The notes: generated by a model not told the origin, from the sequence alone. A stretch of 64,000 bases of DNA from an uncultured Clostridium sp. (GCA_934755305.1 CAKVLD010000005.1:1-64000); one strand, 5' to 3'. Positions 37,166-46,772 are shown, counted from the first letter of the stretch. Translations and numbers: made by a program.

Positions 37166-37813
37166 TTATAATACATAACTAAATACACAAATAAAGTGAC
37201 AGATTGAACCAAGCATAATAAATATATGGAAGATTTCATGATTTCCAAAAGAACCAATTCTAATCTTGTCAGATTTTAAAGCGTAAATTACCCCGCCTAT
37301 TGTATATAAAATTCCTCCAAAGAATAAGAAGAATATACCTGCTGGATCTAAAACTTTTGAAAGTGGATAAATGGCAAAAGCAGCGAACCAGCCTATACAT
37401 ATATATATTGTACTACTTACCCATTTAGGACAAGTAACCCAAGCTATTTTAAAGGCAATACCAATTATGGCACATACGATTACAGCAGTAAATAAAGTTC
37501 TACCAATAGAATTTTTTAAAGCTATCAAACAAAGTGGTGCATAAGAACCAGCAATAAGAACAAAAATCATTGAGTGATCTACTTTCTTTAAAACCTTAAT
37601 TACAGCATCTGTTGATATAACAGAATGATATGTGGCAGATGCAGAATATAGAAGAATCATACTAACACCAAAAGCAATAATAGAAATATATTCTATTGAA
37701 GATCCATGTAATAAATTCACTTTAATTATTAAAGCAATTAAACCCAATAGTGATAATATAGCTCCAGTTAAATGTGTTATACCATTAATAGGTTCTCTAA
37801 AATGTTTTGTCAT
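37166..37813 (-). CDS. trhA: Hemolysin III/TrhA family (PAQR) membrane protein
   Basis: 215 residues, seven predicted membrane segments. PAQR metal-site pattern: H in NGITHLTGA, SATYHS, DHSMIFVLIAGSYAP, and the C-terminal NHEIFHIFIMLGSICHF. Bacterial members are called hemolysin III, although a lytic role is doubtful; E. coli and Bacillus homologues are linked to membrane lipid homeostasis. ATG 37813 has GGAGGTG eight bases upstream; 27 further upstream codons lack support. It is divergent from the DUF1836 gene, and both leaders carry the same 15-bp palindrome. Confidence 0.88.
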   Translation of the reverse strand: MTKHFREPINGITHLTGAILSLLGLIALIIKVNLLHGSSIEYISIIAFGVSMILLYSASATYHSVISTDAVIKVLKKVDHSMIFVLIAGSYAPLCLIALKNSIGRTLFTAVIVCAIIGIAFKIAWVTCPKWVSSTIYICIGWFAAFAIYPLSKVLDPAGIFFLFFGGILYTIGGVIYALKSDKIRIGSFGNHEIFHIFIMLGSICHFICVFSYVL

Positions 37814-37838
37814 AAGAACACCTCCATAAAATATGATG

Positions 37839-37853
37839 TAGTTTTTAAAACTA
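37839..37853. promoter_or_regulatory. 15-bp palindrome, copy at trhA
   Basis: TAGTTTTTAAAACTA, 7-bp arms around one T, about 26 bases before the trhA start codon. Identical to the copy at 38002. Candidate operator. Confidence 0.5.
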
Positions 37854-38001
37854 TGTGATATTATATTAAAATTATTATATATATGTGTACGCAAGTCAAG
37901 TTGGATATATAATCATTTTTTTTACTAACATACAAAATTAATTAGTTTTCTTGAAATATCTTTAAAATGCTATTAAAATTATATATGGATGAAGCAGTAT
38001 A

Positions 38002-38016
38002 TAGTTTTTAAAACTA
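38002..38016. promoter_or_regulatory. 15-bp palindrome, copy at the DUF1836 gene
   Basis: TAGTTTTTAAAACTA, ending 4 bases before the AGGAAG ribosome binding site of the DUF1836 gene. Identical to the copy at 37839. Confidence 0.5.
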
Positions 38017-38034
38017 CGTTAGGAAGTGTTGGTG

Positions 38035-38604
38035 TTGAAAAAAGAAAATTTATTAGAAGTTTTAGATGAAATAAATGTAGATGAAAAAATACAACTTAAT
38101 GATATACCTGAAATAGATTTATATATGGATCAAGTAATTCAATTATTTGAATCAAAATTATCTCCTTTAAAAAGAAATGCAGAAGATAAGGTATTAACAA
38201 AAACAATGATTAATAATTATGCAAAAGCTAAGCTATTAATGTCTGTAAAAAATAAAAAATATACTAAGGAACATCTTATATTAATGAGTTTAATATACGA
38301 TTTTAAGGGGACAATATCCATAAATGATATAAAGCTTGTATTAGATAATATAGTTAATAAATTTGAATCAAATGAAGAGTATGACTTAAGAAGACTTTAC
38401 GATGTTTATTTAGAACTTTGCAAGGAAGATAGTGCAGAATTTAAAAAATCATTTACAAAAAGATTAGATAAGTTAGGAACAGAAGAAAATAGAGATTATG
38501 AAGAGAAGTTATTACTTATAGCATCAATGATATCTATGAGTAATATGTATAGAAGAATGGGAGAATTATTAATAGATAAGTTTTTTGGGAAGGAAGATAA
38601 ATAA
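38035..38604 (+). CDS. DUF1836 domain protein
   Basis: 189 residues from TTG 38035. The N-terminal part (about 20-100) matches DUF1836: IPEIDLYMDQVIQLFE, KTMINNYAKAKLL and KYTKEHLILMSLIYDFKG, which resembles a winged-helix/MerR-like DNA-binding fold. The C-terminus is helical. No function is established, although a DNA-binding regulator is plausible. Start choice is uncertain: GTG 38026, TTG 38029, GTG 38032 and TTG 38035 are all in frame, and AGGAAG (38021-38026) favours 38032 or 38035. It is fused head-to-tail with no gap to the ABC_ATPase gene. Confidence 0.75.
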   Translation: MKKENLLEVLDEINVDEKIQLNDIPEIDLYMDQVIQLFESKLSPLKRNAEDKVLTKTMINNYAKAKLLMSVKNKKYTKEHLILMSLIYDFKGTISINDIKLVLDNIVNKFESNEEYDLRRLYDVYLELCKEDSAEFKKSFTKRLDKLGTEENRDYEEKLLLIASMISMSNMYRRMGELLIDKFFGKEDK

Positions 38605-40293
38605 ATGAAGAATTCAAATGATTTAAGAAAAGAATTGTATAGTATAGATGGTAGAGGATATAAGGCTTATAAGTCATTAGAAGGACAATATGATTTTGGT
38701 AAATATATATTATCTATAGATCATGTTCAAGGTGATCCTTTTGCAGCTCCCTCAAGAGTAAGAATTATAATGAATCAAAAAATAGCAAGGATTCCTTCTG
38801 AGTTATTTAATAAAAATCATAAAAGAATAGCTGTTCAAGATTTTTTGACAAGATTATTCTATAAAAATATAAATATTTATGGAAAAAGAGTATATGGTTC
38901 AGGAAAAAGTGGGCTTATATGTATAAGTAAGTGCCCTCAAGAAATTTTAGATAGAAGTTCTGTAATTATTAATGAACAAGAGATACAAGTAAGAATAGAA
39001 GTTGGTTTTCCAGCAAGAGGTAGAAGCGTATTAGCAAAAGAATTAGAAAAAATCTTATATGACTTTTTACCTCAAATTATTGAAAATTCAATAGTTTATA
39101 ATAATATAGATAAGAATAAATTAATAGATAGAGTTAGACTTGTAGAGGATCAAGTATATATAAGACAAGAATTATCAAGAAGAGGATTAGTAGCATTTAT
39201 AGCAAATGATTCAATACTTCCAAGAGAAAGTGGAGTATCTACAAAACCATTAAAAGATGGAAAAAGATTTGAATCACCTAAGAGTATGGAAGTAACTTTT
39301 AATCCACCAAATGGCGGGGAAATAAAAGGTATGGGTATTCCAAAAGGAGTAAGCTTAATAGTTGGTGGAGGATACCATGGAAAATCAACATTATTAAGAG
39401 CCCTAGAATTAGGTGTATATAATCATATAGAAGGTGATGGAAGAGAATTTGTTATTACAGATGATACTGCATTAAAAGTAAGAGCTGAAGATGGTAGAGT
39501 AATACATAAAAATGATATATCTTTATTTATAAATAATTTACCTAATGGAAAAGATACAAAGATATTTAGTAGTGAAAATGCTAGTGGTAGCACTTCACAA
39601 GCAGCAAACATTGTAGAAGGAATAGAAAGTGGAACTAAATTATTTTTAATTGATGAAGATACTTCTGCAACTAATTTTATGATTAGAGATGATGTTATGC
39701 AAAGTTTAGTTGCAAGGGAAAAAGAACCTATAACACCGTTTATAGAAGTAGTTAGAAGTCTTTATGAAGAAAAAGGAATATCTACAATAATAGTTGTAGG
39801 AAGCTCTGGAGATTTCTTTGATATAGCAGATACAGTTATTCAAATGGATTCTTATGTACCTTTAGATGTTACTGAAAAAGCAAAAAGCTTAAGTACAGGA
39901 AAGATTAAGAAAAGAATAGATGATAGAAATATTAGTGTAGAAGTTAATTTTAATAGAAACATTAAAAAGGGTAGTATAGAAAAAGGTCCTAAAGGAGTTA
40001 AAATTAAAACTTTAGGTATTGATGGATTAGATATAAATAAAGAAAAGATTGATTTAAGAGCAGTTGAACAAATAGTTGATAATGAGCAAGTTACTGCTAT
40101 TGGATATATAATGAAATGGGCAGAGGATAATGCTATAAATGGTAGTAGAAATTTAGAAGAAGTAGTAGATGAAGCTATTAACTTTATTAAGAAGAAAGGT
40201 TTAGTTTCCATAAGTGGTAATGGAAATTTAGCTATGCCTAGAAAACAAGAAATAATGTCAGCATTTAATAGATATAGGAAACTAAAAGTATAA
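38605..40293 (+). CDS. Predicted ATPase of the ABC class (PF09818-type)
   Basis: 562 residues. N-terminal DUF-like region (1-230) with DHVQGDPFAAPSR and ARGRSVLAKELE. Then a P-loop GGGYHGKSTLL (about 253-262), FINNLPNG, the signature-like NASGSTSQAANI and Walker B LFLIDEDTSATNFMIRD, followed by STIIVVGSSGDFFDIAD. This order and spacing are typical of the uncharacterised ABC_ATPase family. There is no membrane domain or permease partner. It begins right after the DUF1836 stop, so the pair is one operon. Function unknown; an RNA- or nucleotide-related role has been suggested for relatives. Confidence 0.85.
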   Translation: MKNSNDLRKELYSIDGRGYKAYKSLEGQYDFGKYILSIDHVQGDPFAAPSRVRIIMNQKIARIPSELFNKNHKRIAVQDFLTRLFYKNINIYGKRVYGSGKSGLICISKCPQEILDRSSVIINEQEIQVRIEVGFPARGRSVLAKELEKILYDFLPQIIENSIVYNNIDKNKLIDRVRLVEDQVYIRQELSRRGLVAFIANDSILPRESGVSTKPLKDGKRFESPKSMEVTFNPPNGGEIKGMGIPKGVSLIVGGGYHGKSTLLRALELGVYNHIEGDGREFVITDDTALKVRAEDGRVIHKNDISLFINNLPNGKDTKIFSSENASGSTSQAANIVEGIESGTKLFLIDEDTSATNFMIRDDVMQSLVAREKEPITPFIEVVRSLYEEKGISTIIVVGSSGDFFDIADTVIQMDSYVPLDVTEKAKSLSTGKIKKRIDDRNISVEVNFNRNIKKGSIEKGPKGVKIKTLGIDGLDINKEKIDLRAVEQIVDNEQVTAIGYIMKWAEDNAINGSRNLEEVVDEAINFIKKKGLVSISGNGNLAMPRKQEIMSAFNRYRKLKV

Positions 40294-40318
40294 TAAAATA
40301 AAGAAGACTAAGTAGTAA

Positions 40319-40358
40319 TAAAAAGATAATTTCTGTATTGAACAGGAGTTATCTTTTT
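40319..40358 (+). terminator. Terminator of the DUF1836-ABC_ATPase operon
   Basis: AAAAAGATAA / TTATCTTTTTT outer stem with an inner CTGT/ACAG pairing and a final T run. Confidence 0.75.
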
Positions 40359-40550
40359 TATTTCACTGAAATATTTGTAAAATAAACTTTTTATTATCTA
40401 TTTTATAGGAAGGTATCTGTTGATTAATTACTTTTTTTAAAAATTAGTTAATTATTTAAAAAAATAATTAAATTTAAAGTTAAAGAAAAAATTAAATATA
40501 GTCGAATAAATATAATAATAATATAAAATGGTAGAAAGGGTGAATGTTGA

Positions 40551-42551
40551 GTGAAAGAGGGAAGAAAATGGTTTAAAAGAGAAAAAAAAATAAAGTATCA
40601 AATGGTATCTAGTTTTTTAACAATAGGTGTAATACCATTAGTAATACTTACTTTAATATCTAGTATAGTAATAAAGATATCAATGTATAATAATCAAGTT
40701 AGTTCACTAAAACAAATTTCAAGTATGGTTACTAAAAACTTAGATGAATGGGGAGATGACAATATACTGTTAGTAGAAGAAATTGCAACTTCTCAGATTG
40801 TGAAAAATGGGAATATGTCAGATATACAAACAGAATTCAAAAATAAACAAGCTCAGAATTCGTCTATTATTAATATAATGTATACTAATATTAATGGGGA
40901 TATATTAGTAGATTCTATTGGATCTATTAATGAGAATATAAGTGGGAAGAGTTATTTTTCAAATGTGCTAAAGGAATATTCGCATATTAGTGATGTTATT
41001 TTGGATAAAGAAAGTAATATATATGAAGTAATATTTTCATCTCCTGTAAAAATAGATAATGAGATTAAAGGGTATATAATTATTAATGTAAACGTTAATG
41101 GCATTTCGAATAGTATTGGTAAAATATTATTTTCAGATGAAGGAAGAATATATACTTTTAATAGAGAGGGATATGTAACATATGATACTAATGTAGAAAA
41201 CATAATGCAGGAAAATATATTAAAAAGCTCTGATGAATTAAGCGAAGCGGCATCTAAGGCATTAGCTGGGAATTTCAATAAGGTTGAATATAGGTATAAT
41301 GGAGTAAAACAAACTGCTATATATAACTTTATACCTTCATTAAATTGGGGGTCTATGACTGTAATTCCTGAAAAAGATATTTATAAAGGTTTTAGCAAAA
41401 TGATAAATATAGTAGTAGCTTTTGTTGTAGTGATTATTGTAGTTGTAACAGCTATAGCTTTAAGGATTTCGCAAAAGTTTGTAGGACCTATTTCTGTTTT
41501 AGCAGATTTAACAAAGAAAATTTCTAAAGGAGATCTTACAGAGAAGTGTTCTATTGGTGGAAATGAGGAAATTACAAGTATAGGAAAAGATTTTAATGAA
41601 ATGGTTAATTCATTAAAAAGTCTTGTTTTAAATATTCAAAGTCAAAGTAATGATTTAAAATCAGCTTCTGGTATTTTAAGTGAAGTGTCATTGTCAGCAG
41701 AAGAAAATAGTAAGGAAATAGCAAATGCTATGGAAGAAATATCAGGTGGTTCTATACAACAAGCTGAGAAAGCAGATGATATATTAGGTGATGTAAGAAA
41801 ACTTGATTCAAAAATGCTAGATTTAACAAAAGGATTGAAAGAAACTAATAATGCACTTAAGGTTTCAAAGGAAGCATTAATTAGTGGAAATGAAGGCACA
41901 AAAGAATTAAAAGATAATACAGATTTACAATATAAACTTATAAAAAATACTGTTGATGAAGTAAATGATTTATCTCAATATGTTGGAAATATTGATAGGA
42001 TAATTGAAGCTATAAATGAAATTGCAGAGCAAACAAATCTTTTAGCATTAAATGCATCAATTGAAGCAGCAAGGGCTGGTGAAGCTGGAAAAGGATTTGT
42101 AGTAGTTGCAGAAGAGGTTGGAAATTTAGCAAATGAATCACAGAAGGCAACTCAGCAAATAGCAGATGTTCTTAATACTATAAGAAGTAAGGCTGATTCT
42201 ACAACTAAGTTAATGAATTCTATTAATGAAAGTATGCAACTTCAATTAGCTACAGTAGAAAAAACTTTACAAATATTTGAGAATATAACTAAGGCCGATA
42301 AGAAGATTGAAGATAATATTAATTCTTTTAAAGAATTAATTGATTTTATAAAAGATTTTAGTGGACAACTTTTGGTGCTTATAGAAACTTTAGCAAGTAG
42401 TGCAGAAGAAAGTGCTGCTGTAGCAGAAGAAGTTACAGCATCTTCCGAGAATCAAATTATTGTGGTTCAAAATGTAAAAAATGAGTCAGACAATATAGAT
42501 GGTATAGTAGACAGTTTACAGGTCAGCATAGAAAAGTTTAAGGTTGAGTAG
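40551..42551 (+). CDS. Methyl-accepting chemotaxis protein
   Basis: 666 residues. Membrane segment about 18-42, an extracellular dCache-like sensor (45-280), second membrane segment about 285-305, HAMP (about 306-360), then a long cytoplasmic signalling helix with the hairpin tip [30 protein letters not shown] and paired methylation helices. It signals to CheA/CheW, which are elsewhere. GTG 40551 is the start, with AAAGGG about ten bases upstream. It is followed 14 bases later by a solute-binding lipoprotein gene, which likely supplies its ligand. Confidence 0.92.
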   Translation: MKEGRKWFKREKKIKYQMVSSFLTIGVIPLVILTLISSIVIKISMYNNQVSSLKQISSMVTKNLDEWGDDNILLVEEIATSQIVKNGNMSDIQTEFKNKQAQNSSIINIMYTNINGDILVDSIGSINENISGKSYFSNVLKEYSHISDVILDKESNIYEVIFSSPVKIDNEIKGYIIINVNVNGISNSIGKILFSDEGRIYTFNREGYVTYDTNVENIMQENILKSSDELSEAASKALAGNFNKVEYRYNGVKQTAIYNFIPSLNWGSMTVIPEKDIYKGFSKMINIVVAFVVVIIVVVTAIALRISQKFVGPISVLADLTKKISKGDLTEKCSIGGNEEITSIGKDFNEMVNSLKSLVLNIQSQSNDLKSASGILSEVSLSAEENSKEIANAMEEISGGSIQQAEKADDILGDVRKLDSKMLDLTKGLKETNNALKVSKEALISGNEGTKELKDNTDLQYKLIKNTVDEVNDLSQYVGNIDRIIEAINEIAEQTNLLALNASIEAARAGEAGKGFVVVAEEVGNLANESQKATQQIADVLNTIRSKADSTTKLMNSINESMQLQLATVEKTLQIFENITKADKKIEDNINSFKELIDFIKDFSGQLLVLIETLASSAEESAAVAEEVTASSENQIIVVQNVKNESDNIDGIVDSLQVSIEKFKVE

Positions 42552-42565
42552 GAGATGAGGAAAAT

Positions 42566-43843
42566 ATGAAAAAGATATTAAGTTTGTTTATAATTTGTAT
42601 TTTTACTATATCAATGTTTGGTGGCTGTAGTATTACAGAAGATGATGATAACGTAGTTAATATATCAATTTTAAATTCAAAACCAGAAATTGAAGATGCT
42701 TTAAGAAATGTTATTAATGAATTTACAAAAGAAAACAGTGATATAAATGTAAAGTTAGTAAAGTATAATCAAGGTATTACATATTTAGATAAACTAAGAT
42801 CTATGGAGGAAAGAAATAGTGCGCCTACAATTTCTATAGTTGATGCAGCTCATATTAGTCAATTTAGAGATAGTTCAATTAATTTATCTTCAGAAGAATG
42901 GGTTAAAGATCTTTCTGGTGAAGTATCTGAATTAGCAAAAGATAAGGATGGAAATATTATAGCTTTTCCTTTTGCTTTAGAAGGAGCTGGATTTATATAT
43001 AATAAAAAAGTTGTAGAAGAAGCTGGAGTAGATGTAAGTAAAATCAAAACAATTGAATCATTAGAAGATGCTTTTAAGAGAATAGAATCAATTGGGAAAA
43101 AAGCTATAGTTATTACAAATGAGGAATGGTCTTTAGGGGATCATTTCTTAGCAACTTTCTATGCTGTTGATATGGAAGAATCCTCATTTAAGGGAGAAGA
43201 GTATTTTAAAAACTTAAAGAATAGTGATTTAAAAAATAATAAAGTTTTAAATGGGCTTATTGATACATTTGATATTATGAAGAATTATAATATATATGCA
43301 ACAAACCCTTTAGCACCATCTTATAGTAAATGTTCAGAAGTTTTAGGAAAAGGAGAAGTAGCTTTTTGGTATATGGGGAATTGGGCATCTCAGTCAATAT
43401 TAGCAAATAACTTAGATAATAGTGAGTTTGGTTTTGTATCAGTACCAATAAGTAATAATAGTGCAGATTATGGTAATAGTGAAATAGCCTTAGGAGTAAC
43501 AAAATATATAGTAATTAATGATAAAAACTCTTCTAAAGATCAACAGGAAGCTGCTAAGAGGTTTTTAAATTATCTTGTATATAACGAAAAGGGAAATAAA
43601 TTTATGGTAGAAGACGCAGGAATTATCCCTTACTTTAAGAATATTAATATTGATTCTGAAGATCCGTTAACAAATGAAATAATTAAATATAGAGATAATG
43701 GAAATAGTATGGAACTTAGTAATAGTTATTTTCCAGATAACAATTCAAAAATTCTTGGTAATGAATTAAAAAAATATTTAAATAATGAAATATCTAGAGA
43801 AAATTTAATTGATACTATTATAGAGTTTTGGAGTAATTATTAA
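42566..43843 (+). CDS. Extracellular solute-binding lipoprotein (family 1)
   Basis: 425 residues. Lipoprotein signal peptide with lipobox MFGGC; C21 would be lipidated. The mature protein has the family 1 (sugar-type) binding-protein fold: an N-terminal lobe with VVNISILNS, AFPFALEGAGFIYNKKVVEEAG in the hinge region, GEVAFWYMGNWAS, and EAAKRFLNYLVYNEKGNKFM. No permease or ATPase genes are nearby. Its partner in the operon is the chemoreceptor, so a role as a co-receptor that presents ligand to the sensor is more likely than transport. Ligand unknown. Confidence 0.9.
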   Translation: MKKILSLFIICIFTISMFGGCSITEDDDNVVNISILNSKPEIEDALRNVINEFTKENSDINVKLVKYNQGITYLDKLRSMEERNSAPTISIVDAAHISQFRDSSINLSSEEWVKDLSGEVSELAKDKDGNIIAFPFALEGAGFIYNKKVVEEAGVDVSKIKTIESLEDAFKRIESIGKKAIVITNEEWSLGDHFLATFYAVDMEESSFKGEEYFKNLKNSDLKNNKVLNGLIDTFDIMKNYNIYATNPLAPSYSKCSEVLGKGEVAFWYMGNWASQSILANNLDNSEFGFVSVPISNNSADYGNSEIALGVTKYIVINDKNSSKDQQEAAKRFLNYLVYNEKGNKFMVEDAGIIPYFKNINIDSEDPLTNEIIKYRDNGNSMELSNSYFPDNNSKILGNELKKYLNNEISRENLIDTIIEFWSNY

Positions 43844-43862
43844 AATATAAGGATTAAAATTA

Positions 43863-43960
43863 CATCAAAAAAAACATATGCATCAAACACATCAAAAAAA
43901 TATATGCATTAAATGAACATAATAATATTTACATCATATACATCAAAAGAATGTATACAT
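43863..43960. repeat. CATCAAAA tandem-repeat array, copy 1
   Basis: Degenerate units of about 17 bp beginning CATCAAAA and ending TATATG/ACATATG. It shares CATCAAAAAAATATATGCAT (43890-43909, identical) and CATCAAAAGAATGTATACAT (43941-43960, 19 of 20) with the array at 58145, in the same order. It is followed by the terminator at 43980. No spacer-like unique segments of fixed length are present. Confidence 0.75.
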
Positions 43961-43978
43961 TGAATAACTTGAATATGA

Positions 43979-44035
43979 GAAAAGGAGCTTGTCGATAACG
44001 ATTTTTAAACGTTAATGCCACAGCTCCTTTTATTT
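43979..44035. terminator. Terminator between the binding-protein and YjiH genes
   Basis: AAAAGGAGCT / AGCTCCTTTT with an inner TAACG/CGTTA stem. It serves both convergent genes. Confidence 0.8.
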
Positions 44036-45383
44036 AAAATATAAAGTTTGCGATTAATACAATTATAGGTAATGTAATAAGTGTTCTTTCAATAAAGATA
44101 ACAATTAAATCTTTAAAGTTAACTGGGATTTTAGATCCAAGTAAAAGCCCACCTATTTCAGACATATATATTAATTGAGTTACAGAAACACTAGCAATTA
44201 TAAATCTAGTCATTTCACTTTCAATAGTTGTAGCTAAAACTGAAGGAATAAACATATCAGCGAATCCTACAACTAAGCTTTGAGAAGCTTGAACTGCTTC
44301 AGGTACTTGTAATAATTGAAGTAATGGAATAAATGGTGCACCAAGTATTTGGAAGAAGCTAGTATACTCTGCAATAATAAGAGCAATTCCTCCCATAGAC
44401 ATAACTATAGGTAAAACACCTATCCACATGTCTAATATATTCATAAATCCATCTCTTAAAAATCCATTAATACCTTCATTAGATTCTGCTCTTTCTAAAG
44501 CTTTTTCTAATCCAAAGCTAAATGTAGTATGTCCATCTGGAATAGCATCTGGATCTTCTTTTGGCAAGCTTCCATCAATATATGTATTTGGCTTATTTTT
44601 TAAAGGATATATTCTAGGTAAAATAATAGCTGCTACTATACCAGCAAAAGTAACTGTTAAGTAAAATGGTACAAACATATGGGAAAGTCCAACTTGACTT
44701 ATAACCATTAAACAGAAAGTAATAGATACTGCTGAGAAAGTAGTACTTATAGAAGCAGCTTCTTTCTTTGTATAGAAACCTTCTTCATATTGTTTACTAG
44801 TTAATAATATTCCTATAGTACCGTCACCAAGCCAAGAAGTAATGCAATCTATAGAAGATCTTCCTGGAAGCTTGAATATAGGTCTCATTACTTTAGTAAG
44901 CATTGCACCTACAAATTCCAATAATCCATGATTAAGTAATAATGGTAAGAATAATCCTGCGAATAAAAATACAGAAATTAATAATGGTAAAAGACTATAT
45001 AAAACTGTACCACCAGTAGAGTCAGACCATACAAATTCAGGTCCTATTTTAAAGTAAGTCATAATAGCTAAAATCATTCCAATAACTCTACCTAAAAGCC
45101 ATACAGGGGTAACATTAAATAGAGAATTTAATGTTTTATTTTTTGTTTTAAAAATTTTAATTAGTATTCCACAAGTAGCAGAAATTGATATTAATATAGT
45201 TGCTATTAAAGGTAAAAGATCACCTAGAAAATTAACTAAATAGTTTGCTAAAAATGCAATAGGAATAGTAAATTCTCCATTAATTTTAATAGGTGTCATA
45301 AATAATAAAATACCTATAATAGATGGAATTAAAAATTTAATTAATGAAATAAATTTAATTTTATCTTTTGAATTTTTATGCAT
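44034..45383 (-). CDS. YjiH family membrane protein (nucleoside recognition/Gate domain)
   Basis: 449 residues with about ten membrane segments. It contains a Gate-type motif region (SIDCITSWLGDGTIGILLTSKQYEEGFYTKKEAA) and a matching half near the C-terminus (ASVSVTQLIYMSEIGGLLLGSKIPV), as in YjiH and spore maturation proteins SpmA/B. Probably a transporter or channel for a small organic solute; the substrate is not known. ATG 45383 has GAGGTG upstream; an 18-codon extension has none. Alone on the minus strand. Confidence 0.8.
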   Translation of the reverse strand: MHKNSKDKIKFISLIKFLIPSIIGILLFMTPIKINGEFTIPIAFLANYLVNFLGDLLPLIATILISISATCGILIKIFKTKNKTLNSLFNVTPVWLLGRVIGMILAIMTYFKIGPEFVWSDSTGGTVLYSLLPLLISVFLFAGLFLPLLLNHGLLEFVGAMLTKVMRPIFKLPGRSSIDCITSWLGDGTIGILLTSKQYEEGFYTKKEAASISTTFSAVSITFCLMVISQVGLSHMFVPFYLTVTFAGIVAAIILPRIYPLKNKPNTYIDGSLPKEDPDAIPDGHTTFSFGLEKALERAESNEGINGFLRDGFMNILDMWIGVLPIVMSMGGIALIIAEYTSFFQILGAPFIPLLQLLQVPEAVQASQSLVVGFADMFIPSVLATTIESEMTRFIIASVSVTQLIYMSEIGGLLLGSKIPVNFKDLIVIFIERTLITLPIIVLIANFIF

Positions 45384-45724
45384 AAAACACCTCTTTTTTA
45401 AATAAATATACATAATATATGCATAATTGTAATACATATTGTAGAAAAAATAAAGTGATATTTTAATTTTTTATAGAAAAATTAATAATATTGTTTACTA
45501 GGTTAATATTTTGAACATAAAATAATTACTATTAATAAAATGCTAATTAATACATAAATATATACGTATGTATAACAAAAGAGTAAATAAGTATAAGTGG
45601 AATTATAATTTAAATATGATATGATAATATAAAATAATATTATTTCTATATTGTTATAGTTGTAGATTATGTATTAATACTAAAAAGTATAAAAACTTAA
45701 GTTAAATTGATGGGGGTATTAGTT
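45384..45724. other. 340-base divergent intergenic region, no gene seen
   Basis: Extremely A+T-rich promoter region for yjiH (minus) and a HAD gene (plus). It contains palindromic ATACGTAT near 45564 and AATAATATTATT near 45633. No convincing promoter hexamers, RNA or coding frame could be assigned. Confidence 0.35.
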
Positions 45725-46582
45725 ATGATAAAGTTAATTGCATCAGATATGGATGGGACATTACTTAATAGTAAACATGAAATAAGTAAAGAGAATTTAG
45801 AAGCTATAAAAAAGGCAGAGGATCAAGGGATACGATTTACTATTGCTACTGGAAGAGATATTACTCAAGTTAAAGAAGTACTTGAAAAATATAATTTAAA
45901 ATGTCAATGTTTATTATCTAATGGTGCTGAGTATAGAGATGAAGATGGCAATATATTAGAAAAAATAGATATAGAAAAGGATAAGTTGAAAGAGATATTA
46001 AGTATATTAAAAAATAGAGGAATAAAAGCTCAATTATTCACAAATGAAGGGATATATACTCCGAGTTCAAAAGAAGAAGCTTTAGAAGGTACAGTTCATA
46101 TGATTCAGTGTTTTGAAAAAGTTAAATCATATGAAGAAGCTTTAAAGATTGCTAAATCACATCCAGGTTTTACAGAATTAAAGTTTATTTCTAATATAGA
46201 AGAATTTTTAAATAGTCCTGTAGAAGTTAGAAAGATATTTGCTTTTTATCCAGATTTAGAAGTTTTAGCTAAAGCTAAGAAAGAAATAGAAGAAATAGAT
46301 GGGTTAGCTGTTTCATCATCTTTTATAAATAATATAGAAATAACTAATAAAGATGCTCAAAAAGGTCTTACTTTAGCAAAGATAGCGAAGAAGTTAGGTA
46401 TAAAGAAAGAGGAAGTAATGATAATGGGAGATAGTTTTAACGACTATTCTATGTTTACTGAATTTACAGAAACAGTTGCTATGAAAAATGCTATACCAGA
46501 AGTAAAAGAAATAGCAAAATATATAACTGATACTAATGATAATCATGGAGTAGCAAAAGCTATTTTGGAAGTTTTAAATTAA
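45725..46582 (+). CDS. Cof-type HAD-IIB phosphatase
   Basis: 285 residues. Motif I DMDGTLL (D8, D10), motif II FTIATGR, NGAEYRDEDG, catalytic lysine in TNKDAQKGLTL and motif IV GDSFNDYSM. YidA/YwpJ-like; the substrate is probably a sugar or cofactor phosphate. ATG 45725 was chosen over the in-frame TTG 45707, because GGGGGT lies eight bases before it. It is one of three paralogous HAD-IIB genes in the window (others at 8431 and 56223). Confidence 0.88.
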   Translation: MIKLIASDMDGTLLNSKHEISKENLEAIKKAEDQGIRFTIATGRDITQVKEVLEKYNLKCQCLLSNGAEYRDEDGNILEKIDIEKDKLKEILSILKNRGIKAQLFTNEGIYTPSSKEEALEGTVHMIQCFEKVKSYEEALKIAKSHPGFTELKFISNIEEFLNSPVEVRKIFAFYPDLEVLAKAKKEIEEIDGLAVSSSFINNIEITNKDAQKGLTLAKIAKKLGIKKEEVMIMGDSFNDYSMFTEFTETVAMKNAIPEVKEIAKYITDTNDNHGVAKAILEVLN

Positions 46583-46622
46583 GGTTTAGATGTCTTGTTA
46601 TAACTAAAAATTCTCTTGATGT

Positions 46623-46772
46623 TTAGCTCTGTATATGTAAAGTTTGATGTCAGCAAGAATTTCTATCTTCTAGATAAATAATTGGACGAAAATCTGGAAC
46701 TCACATCCATTCAGACAACTAGATTTAGGAACGTCTAATTATTTACCTAAAAGATGAAATACTAGAGCCTAA
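46623..46772. repeat. 150-bp folded intergenic element
   Basis: Three nested pairings: outer TTAGCTCTGTAT (46623-46634) with ATACTAGAGCCTAA (46759-46772, two bulges); main arm 46659-46688 with 46732-46758 (about 27 pairs, two mismatches, one bulge, one G-T); inner AAATCTGG (46690-46697) with CTAGATTT (46719-46726). It could be a MITE-like insertion or a structured RNA. It lies between convergent genes. Confidence 0.65.

Noticed and set aside
43863..43960. Possible CRISPR array
   Set aside because: Units are contiguous, about 17 bp, and no unique spacers of constant length lie between them; no cas genes are present.
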